Assembly: GCA_050304615.1 (NCBI GenBank)
Contig: JBNLDW010000012.1
Location: 62,001-126,000, forward strand
Direction: 5' to 3'
Length of the DNA: 64,000 nt
DNA from: CBFDBF01 sp050304615
Lineage (GTDB): Bacteria; Pseudomonadota; Gammaproteobacteria; Chromatiales; Chromatiaceae
Shown piece by piece: positions 58,750 through 64,000 of this stretch. The notes beneath the pieces were generated by a model. The model was given only the letters and a program-made list of their open reading frames with translations. It was not told where the DNA came from and searched no databases. The translations under genes were made by a program, and so were the position numbers. Numbering within the stretch: position 1 is the first letter of the stretch; every line of letters begins with the position of its first letter.

Positions 58750-59349
58750 TCAAGGAACAGCAACCCCCTCCTGTTGCAACATGGTAACCAGATGGATTAG
58801 CGGCAATCCGATTAGCGAGTTGGGATCTGCCCCTTCCAGTCTCTCAAACAGGGCGATACCCAAGCCTTCAGACTTGAAGCTGCCGGCACAGTTGTATGGC
58901 TCTTCGGCATCCAGATAGCGTTCTATCTGTTCCTGTGTCAGCTTCCTAAAGTGAACCACAAATGGCTCACACACCACCTGGGCGCGATTGGTGGCGCTAT
59001 TTAGCAGGCAAAGCCCAGTGAGAAACTGCACATGTTGTCCCGATGCCTGGGTTAGCTGCTTTATCGCATTCTCCCGATTCCCTGGTTTGCCTATGATCCG
59101 GTCGCCGAGGCATGCCACCTGATCAGAACCAATAATCAGGGCCTGTGGGTTGCCTAAGGCCACTGCCTCAGCCTTGGCGAGGGCCAGCCGCTTTACCAAT
59201 CGCTGCGGACTCTCACCCGGTTGGGGTGACTCATCAATATCTGGTGCAGCCGTAGAGAATGGTAGTCGCAGGCGGTGCAACAGCTCCTGGCGGAAGGGCG
59301 AGGTAGATCCAAGAATGATGTTTGGTTGTGTTCTGGTTGTCTGTTTCAT
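58750..59349 (-). CDS. yceF: Maf/YceF-family nucleotide pyrophosphatase
   Basis: 199 aa. Maf fold: IILGSTSPFRQELLHRL, PDIDESPQPGESP, LIIGSDQVACLGDRIIGKPG and GSFKSEGLGIALFERLEG. YceF-type enzymes hydrolyse m7GTP and similar modified nucleotides, acting as house-cleaning enzymes. In many gammaproteobacteria it sits beside yceD; here oadGAB has come between them. Confidence 0.93.
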   Translation of the reverse strand: MKQTTRTQPNIILGSTSPFRQELLHRLRLPFSTAAPDIDESPQPGESPQRLVKRLALAKAEAVALGNPQALIIGSDQVACLGDRIIGKPGNRENAIKQLTQASGQHVQFLTGLCLLNSATNRAQVVCEPFVVHFRKLTQEQIERYLDAEEPYNCAGSFKSEGLGIALFERLEGADPNSLIGLPLIHLVTMLQQEGVAVP

Positions 59350-59460
59350 CTGTTATAGCAAGAGATACGAGTTAATTGGATATGCCAGAATTGTAACAGA
59401 AACCATAAAAACAATATTCAGCAAAAACAAGCGACTAACTATGTTAATTGTGGTTTTGTC

Positions 59461-59489
59461 TTGACAAGCACAGGTAATTCTCATAAAAC
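59461..59489 (+). promoter_or_regulatory. Sigma-70 promoter for oadGAB
   Basis: TTGACA (59461-59466), 17-base spacer, TAAAAC (59484-59489). A perfect -35 with a 4-of-6 -10. Transcription near 59496 leaves a leader of about 190 bases before oadG. Confidence 0.6.
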
Positions 59490-59552
59490 GTGTAGTGGCC
59501 TCTGATCGATGAATGATTTTGCATTTGGTGCCGAAGCATCCCAGTTCTGCTT

Positions 59553-59592
59553 TTTGAATCTTGGCAATAGCTAACTATTACCAAGATTCAAA
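59553..59592 (+). promoter_or_regulatory. Long hairpin in the oadGAB leader
   Basis: TTTGAATCTTGG/CCAAGATTCAAA (12 bp) followed inward by one mismatch and AATAG/CTATT (5 bp) around loop CTAA: 17 pairs in 40 bases. No T-run follows, so it is not a standard terminator. It ends 95 bp before the oadG ATG. Nothing else is recognised in the 338-bp gap. Confidence 0.7.
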
Positions 59593-59687
59593 TCTTGCTC
59601 TGGAATATTTCATCTCACCATTGTGCAATCTGGAATTGACCAGAGGCTTACTTAACTCACTCCAAAACTAATTGCCGGAGAAGGTAG

Positions 59688-59939
59688 ATGGCTGTTACTG
59701 AACTTTTATGGGCTGGGGTCAACCTGATGCTGTTGGGGATGGGTATCGTGTTCTTATTCCTGGCGATCCTGGTGTTGGTCATGAACAGCATGTCATGGTT
59801 GGTACAAAGGATAGCGGTAGCAGAACCGGCTGTTGAGTCTATATCTGCTATATCCTCCGCCACTACAGCAAGCGATAATAGCAATGAGTTGGTCGCCGTT
59901 GTTACGGCAGCTATTAACCGTTACCGTACAAAACAATAG
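59688..59939 (+). CDS. oadG: Oxaloacetate decarboxylase gamma subunit
   Basis: 83 aa with one transmembrane helix (about 10-33) and a polar C-terminal tail that in homologues holds a zinc site and binds OadA. The ATG follows GGAGAAGG. First gene of oadGAB, the membrane-anchoring subunit of the Na+ pump. Confidence 0.9.
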   Translation: MAVTELLWAGVNLMLLGMGIVFLFLAILVLVMNSMSWLVQRIAVAEPAVESISAISSATTASDNSNELVAVVTAAINRYRTKQ

Positions 59940-59983
59940 TAGCTGATCCAATTACACAATACATAGCAAATAAAGAAGAACAT

Positions 59984-61756
59984 ATGAACGAAAAGAAACC
60001 ATTAGGTATCACCGAGCTGGTCTTGCGTGACGGTCATCAATCCCTCCTTGCCACCCGTATGCGGATTGAGGATATGCTGCCTATCGCTGACAAGCTGGAC
60101 CAGGTCGGCTACTGGTCTTTGGAGACCTGGGGGGGGGCGACGTTTGACTCATGTATTCGCTATCTGGGTGAAGATCCTTGGGAACGGATGCGGCGACTTA
60201 AGGAGGCGATGCCAAGGACTCCGCAACAGATGCTGTTTCGGGCGCAGAATATCCTCGGCTACCGTCACTATGCAGATGATGTAGTGAAGGCATTCGTAGA
60301 GCGAGCGGCAGTCAATGGCGTGGATGTGTTCCGTATTTTTGATGCGATGAACGATATTCGCAACATGGAGACGGCGGTAAAGGCAACCCTGGCAGTTGAC
60401 AAGCATGCCCAGGGCTCCATGTCCTACACTGTCAGTCCTGTGCATGACCTCGATTATTGGCTCACGATGGCGCGCCAATTGGAGGAGATGGGTTGCCACT
60501 CTATATGTATTAAGGATATGGCTGGTCTGCTCCGGCCCTATGTTGGCTTTGAACTGGTTACTCGTCTGAAAGAGAATATTTCTATCCCCATATGCCTACA
60601 GAGCCACGCCACCACCGGCATGAGTACTGCCACCAATATTAAGGTTACAGAGGCCGGTATCGATATGCTGGATACCTCTATCTCTTCTATGAGTATGACC
60701 TACGGTCACTCTGCTACCGAATCGGTCGTGGCGATCCTGGAAGGGACGGAGCGGGATACTGGCCTGAATCTACAGCTACTTGAAGAGATTTCCGCTTATT
60801 TCCGTGAGGTGCGCAAGAAATATGCGAAGTTTGAGGGCTCTCTCAAGGGTGTTGACTCCCGTATACTGGTGGCCCAGGTTCCTGGCGGTATGCTTACGAA
60901 TATGGAGAACCAACTGCGGGAACAGGGTGCCAGTGACAAGCTGAATGAGGTACTTACCGAGATACCCAAGGTGCGTGAGGAGCTTGGGTTTATCCCACTG
61001 GTAACCCCGACTTCGCAGATCGTTGGTACCCAGGCGGTAATGAACGTACTGACCGGTGAGCGTTATAAATCCATAAGCAAGGAGACGCAGGGAGTTCTCA
61101 AGGGTGAATATGGCCTTACTCCTGCACCTGTCGATTCAGAACTACAGCAGAAGGTGTTGGCAGATGGGGGAGAGTGTATTACCTGTCGTCCTGCCGATAT
61201 GCTCTCACCAGAGATGGATAATTTATGTCAGGAGTTTGCCCTCCTGGCCGAGGAGCATGGGATTAAGGTAGCCGAAAACGAGATTGATGATGTACTGATC
61301 TATGCGCTGTTCCCCCAGATAGGCCTTAAATTTCTGCAAAACCGGGATAATCCTGATGCCTTTGAACCGGCACCAGGCAACGAACCAGAACCTGCCATGG
61401 CCGCATCCGTAGCGGCTGGTAGCGGTGAGACCGAGTCTTACCACGTGGTGGTCAACGGTAGTGGCTACGATGTTACGGTAGCGCCAGGTGGTGCAGTCAA
61501 TAGTGTGGCCCCAACAAGTGCTGCCTCCGCGGCAACTGATGGCAAGGTGCTGGTTGCCCCCCTCTCTGGCAACATCTTTAAGATCAATGTGAAAGTGGGC
61601 GATAGGGTGGCCGCAGGAGACATTGTGATGATCCTGGAGGCGATGAAGATGGAGACAGAGGTGCGGGCCACATCAGCCAACACCATAACATCCATAATGG
61701 TCAAAGAGGGTGATGTTGTACATACCGGTGACCCTCTGCTGAACTTGGGATCCTGA
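59984..61756 (+). CDS. oadA: Oxaloacetate decarboxylase alpha subunit
   Basis: 590 aa. Residues 1-460: carboxyltransferase barrel and its C-terminal domain (LRDGHQSLLATRMRIEDM, DVFRIFDAMND, QSHATTGMST). Residues about 515-590: biotinyl domain with the target Lys in EAMKMETE. An Ala/Ser/Gly/Val-rich linker joins them. It transfers CO2 from oxaloacetate to biotin, which OadB then decarboxylates with Na+ export, generating pyruvate. Confidence 0.96.
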   Translation: MNEKKPLGITELVLRDGHQSLLATRMRIEDMLPIADKLDQVGYWSLETWGGATFDSCIRYLGEDPWERMRRLKEAMPRTPQQMLFRAQNILGYRHYADDVVKAFVERAAVNGVDVFRIFDAMNDIRNMETAVKATLAVDKHAQGSMSYTVSPVHDLDYWLTMARQLEEMGCHSICIKDMAGLLRPYVGFELVTRLKENISIPICLQSHATTGMSTATNIKVTEAGIDMLDTSISSMSMTYGHSATESVVAILEGTERDTGLNLQLLEEISAYFREVRKKYAKFEGSLKGVDSRILVAQVPGGMLTNMENQLREQGASDKLNEVLTEIPKVREELGFIPLVTPTSQIVGTQAVMNVLTGERYKSISKETQGVLKGEYGLTPAPVDSELQQKVLADGGECITCRPADMLSPEMDNLCQEFALLAEEHGIKVAENEIDDVLIYALFPQIGLKFLQNRDNPDAFEPAPGNEPEPAMAASVAAGSGETESYHVVVNGSGYDVTVAPGGAVNSVAPTSAASAATDGKVLVAPLSGNIFKINVKVGDRVAAGDIVMILEAMKMETEVRATSANTITSIMVKEGDVVHTGDPLLNLGS

Positions 61757-61758
61757 TT

Positions 61759-62898
61759 ATGGATGGTGGATTTGAGTCAATGTGGCAAGTCATGGGGATT
61801 GCCAATCTAGAGTGGGGGCAGGCCCTGATGATGGGGGTCGGCGGACTCCTCATATTCCTGGCCATAAACAAGAAGTTTGAGCCTCTTCTTCTACTACCGA
61901 TCGGTTTTGGCGCCATACTTAGTAACATTCCAGTGGCGGGCATTGCCGGACCTGAGGGGCTACTAGGCTATATCTACCATGTAGGTATAGAGACTGGGGT
62001 ATTCCCCCTGCTGATATTTATGGGTGTTGGGGCATTGACAGATTTCAGTGCCCTAATAGCTATGCCCAAGACCCTGTTTCTGGGGGCCGCGGCACAGTTC
62101 GGTATCTTTGTGACCCTGTTGGGTGCTCTCAGCCTCAACTTTTTCCCTGGATTTGATTTTACCTTGGCAGACGCCTCGGCCATCGCCATCATTGGTGGTG
62201 CAGATGGCCCGACTGCCATATTTCTAGCCTCTCGTCTGGCACCTGATCTACTTGGAGCCATTGCAGTGGCAGCATACTCCTACATGGCGCTAGTACCGAT
62301 TATCCAACCTCCCATCATGCGGGCACTTACTACGAAGAAGGAGCGGGCAGTTGAGATGCAGCAGTTACGCCATGTAAGCAAGCTAGAGAAGATCTTCTTT
62401 CCGTTAACCGTGTTACTGCTAACTATTCTTTTTTTGCCCTCAGCGGCACCGCTAATTGGAATGCTGATGTTTGGTAATCTGCTGCGTGAATCCGGCGTGG
62501 TAGAGCGACTCAACCATGCGGCGCAGAACGAGATCATCAATATTGTGACCATTTTTCTCGGGTTGGCGGTAGGCTCCAAGCTCTCAGCTGATAAGTTTCT
62601 TACCTTGGAGACCCTTGGTATCCTCGCGCTGGGGGCCTTAGCCTTCTGTATCGGTACGGCAACCGGCGTCCTTATGGGGAAGCTGATGTACCGTCTGACC
62701 GGTGGCAAGATTAACCCCCTGATCGGGGCTGCGGGGGTATCGGCAGTGCCGATGGCAGCCCGGGTAGTCAATAAGGTGGGACTGGAAACAAACCACCACA
62801 ACTTTCTGCTGATGCATGCAATGGGGCCAAATGTGGCCGGGGTTATCGGTTCTGCTGTGGCCGCAGGGGTGCTGCTGGCCGTAGTTGGCGGAAATTAA
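61759..62898 (+). CDS. oadB: Oxaloacetate decarboxylase beta subunit (Na+ pump)
   Basis: 379-aa, roughly nine-to-eleven-helix membrane protein. Diagnostic blocks: LLLPIGFGAILSNIP, IGGADGPTAIFLAS with the conserved Asp needed for Na+ translocation, and AAGVSAVPMAARVV. Starts 2 bp after oadA. Couples carboxybiotin decarboxylation to Na+ efflux. Confidence 0.95.
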   Translation: MDGGFESMWQVMGIANLEWGQALMMGVGGLLIFLAINKKFEPLLLLPIGFGAILSNIPVAGIAGPEGLLGYIYHVGIETGVFPLLIFMGVGALTDFSALIAMPKTLFLGAAAQFGIFVTLLGALSLNFFPGFDFTLADASAIAIIGGADGPTAIFLASRLAPDLLGAIAVAAYSYMALVPIIQPPIMRALTTKKERAVEMQQLRHVSKLEKIFFPLTVLLLTILFLPSAAPLIGMLMFGNLLRESGVVERLNHAAQNEIINIVTIFLGLAVGSKLSADKFLTLETLGILALGALAFCIGTATGVLMGKLMYRLTGGKINPLIGAAGVSAVPMAARVVNKVGLETNHHNFLLMHAMGPNVAGVIGSAVAAGVLLAVVGGN

Positions 62899-62965
62899 CG
62901 AAAATTCTATAACCGCCCTGTTTTTTTTGACAAAAAAGGGCTCTACGTACTATCATTACGCGCTT

Positions 62966-63499
62966 ATGTCGTCACCCAAACCTGCTTTTATGGATCTGCA
63001 GCGCTTTGCAGATATGGGGAAACGGGTCTCCGGTTCTATCCAGCTAACTGACCTGCCGCGCTTGGCACAGCTGCTGGAGGGAGATGGTAGTGCAGAGTTC
63101 GAGTTGGATTTTGCTCGGGACGAGAACAGACGGGTGCAGATCAACGGATGGATAAAGTCAGAGCTGATATTGCAGTGTCAGCGCTGTCTGGATGCGGTCG
63201 CATTTACGGTAGATAGAGTAATACGGCTGGTTGTAGTGGAGGGATTAGACGAAGCGGAACGGCTGCCAGATGCGGTTGATCCATTACTAATCGAAGAAGA
63301 TACAAGGATGCATCTGCACGACTTGTTGGAGGATGAGCTACTGCTTGCCCTGCCTCAAGTTCCGATGCATGGGCAAGGCGAGTGTGAAGCTGTGGCCCAA
63401 CAGGTTGCAGCAAAAGAGTCAGAGTTGGCTGATGAAGAAACGGCAGAGAGAGCCAATCGTTTTGCCATACTGGCTGAATTAAAGCATAAGAAGCCCTGA
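62966..63499 (+). CDS. yceD: YceD (DUF177) 23S rRNA accumulation protein
   Basis: 177 aa from ATG 62966 (MSSPKPAF); an ATG at 62990 is possible and neither has a clear SD. Family pattern: ELILQCQRCLDAVAFTV, IEEDTRMHLHDLLEDELLLALPQVPMH and RFAILAELKHKKP. In E. coli YceD is needed for normal 23S rRNA levels. It precedes rpmF by 44 bp, the conserved order. Confidence 0.92.
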   Translation: MSSPKPAFMDLQRFADMGKRVSGSIQLTDLPRLAQLLEGDGSAEFELDFARDENRRVQINGWIKSELILQCQRCLDAVAFTVDRVIRLVVVEGLDEAERLPDAVDPLLIEEDTRMHLHDLLEDELLLALPQVPMHGQGECEAVAQQVAAKESELADEETAERANRFAILAELKHKKP

Positions 63500-63543
63500 T
63501 ATATTTCGGGTTTTTAAATAAAGACTTAGTAGGAGTTAGTACC

Positions 63544-63723
63544 ATGGCAGTTCAAAAAAGCAGAAAAACACCATCCAGACGTGGTATGCGTCGTTCCCAT
63601 GATGCCCTTACCACACAGACCATCTCCATTGATCAAACCAGTGGTGAGACTCACCTGCGCCACCACGTAACAGCAGATGGCTTCTATCGTGGTCGCAAGG
63701 TCATTAGCGGCAAAGACGAGTAA
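63544..63723 (+). CDS. rpmF: 50S ribosomal protein L32
   Basis: 59 aa: MAVQKSRKTPSRRGMRRSHD, the standard L32 start, followed by the basic C-terminus FYRGRKVI. Preceded by AGGAG. Lies between yceD and plsX as in most gammaproteobacteria. Confidence 0.98.
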   Translation: MAVQKSRKTPSRRGMRRSHDALTTQTISIDQTSGETHLRHHVTADGFYRGRKVISGKDE

Positions 63724-63792
63724 GCAGGATCGTCTCCGACCGGCCTGTACAGGCTGATTTGAATACAACGTCTTTTACGAATCTGCTATCAG

Positions 63793-64000
63793 ATGGCTGT
63801 GCCTGATCAAATAACCATCGCCCTGGACGCTATGGGTGGAGATCACGGTGTCGGGGTGGTAGTACCGGCGGCGCTGGAGTTTCTCGAGCGTGATAGTGAG
63901 GTCAATCTCATCTTAGTGGGGAGAGAGGAGGCTATACGCCCATATCTGCGCTCGAATCCCCATGGAGAGCGGTTGCAGGTCTATCATGCCTCTGAAGAAG
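63793..64000 (+). CDS. plsX: Phosphate acyltransferase PlsX, 3' end missing
   Basis: First 69 codons only. ITIALDAMGGDHG is the PlsX signature, and the beginning of the Rossmann-like fold follows (VNLILVGREEAIRPYL). PlsX makes acyl-phosphate from acyl-ACP for phospholipid synthesis. The ORF is open at the window end. A fab gene cluster usually follows. Confidence 0.95.
   Translation, partial: MAVPDQITIALDAMGGDHGVGVVVPAALEFLERDSEVNLILVGREEAIRPYLRSNPHGERLQVYHASEE

Noticed and set aside
59553..59592. Terminator in the gap before oadG
   Set aside because: No T-run on the plus strand after the stem and no gene upstream on that strand to terminate; maf is transcribed away from it.
1..64000. CRISPR arrays, rRNA genes, prophage or intact insertion sequences
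   Set aside because: No regularly spaced repeats, rRNA sequence, integrase, transposase or phage structural gene was seen.

Overview
The window is a bacterial chromosome segment from a gammaproteobacterium. The evidence is gene order: trpH-yciO-(M50)-trpS-scpA-scpB-rluB, then clpS-clpA-infA, aat, trxB, ftsK-lolA-rarA, crcB, serS, and finally yceF (maf), yceD-rpmF-plsX, all blocks typical of this class. Na+-pumping oxaloacetate decarboxylase, Feo ferrous iron uptake, a decaheme cytochrome with a membrane cytochrome b, and a glycogen cluster with a GH57 enzyme suggest an environmental, metabolically flexible bacterium, possibly one of the sulfur-oxidising or Chromatiales-like lineages. That last step is inference. 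There is no rRNA, CRISPR array or intact transposase.

Layout. 1-8.96 kb: glycogen and hexose phosphate metabolism (pgi fragment, glgB, glgC, GH57, malQ, galU). 8.97-13.3 kb: a ChaN/PDZ lipoprotein and a VWA lipoprotein, ECF sigma and membrane-anchored partner trio. 13.3-19.05 kb: an SLC13 permease, a USP-like protein with a near-consensus sigma-54 promoter, and a divergent NtrC-type two-component system that probably drives it. 19.1-24.1 kb: xseB-ispA, feoABC with a Fur-like box, folE2.

24.16-30.62 kb is the most unusual region: a tightly overlapped seven-gene minus-strand operon encoding a thermostable-hemolysin-family protein, an AMP-forming ligase (with Gln at the usual A10 Lys position), a heme-oxygenase-like diiron oxidase, an SDR, a secreted TPR protein and a QseBC/PmrAB-like two-component system. 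A PmrA-type direct repeat precedes it. It looks like a self-regulated pathway making or modifying an acyl product of unknown structure.

30.8-41.5 kb: housekeeping genes (SIMPL, YciI, trpH, yciO, M50 protease, trpS, scpAB, rluB, a Nth-like glycosylase, clpSA, infA). 41.6-44.85 kb: an accessory insertion between infA and aat, holding a predicted diheme cytochrome b plus decaheme cytochrome c pair, then a two-CW Cys protein and a secreted protein bracketed by two related inverted-repeat elements. 44.9-54.8 kb: housekeeping again (aat, PilZ protein, trxB, ftsK, lolA, rarA, PilJ-domain protein, crcB-DUF190, serS). 54.8-56.7 kb: small membrane protein, BAX-inhibitor-family protein, tRNA-Ser(UGA) followed by degenerate repeats of its 3' end and palindromes. 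56.7-64 kb: EF-G paralogue, yceF, an oadGAB operon with a long structured leader, yceD, rpmF and the start of plsX.
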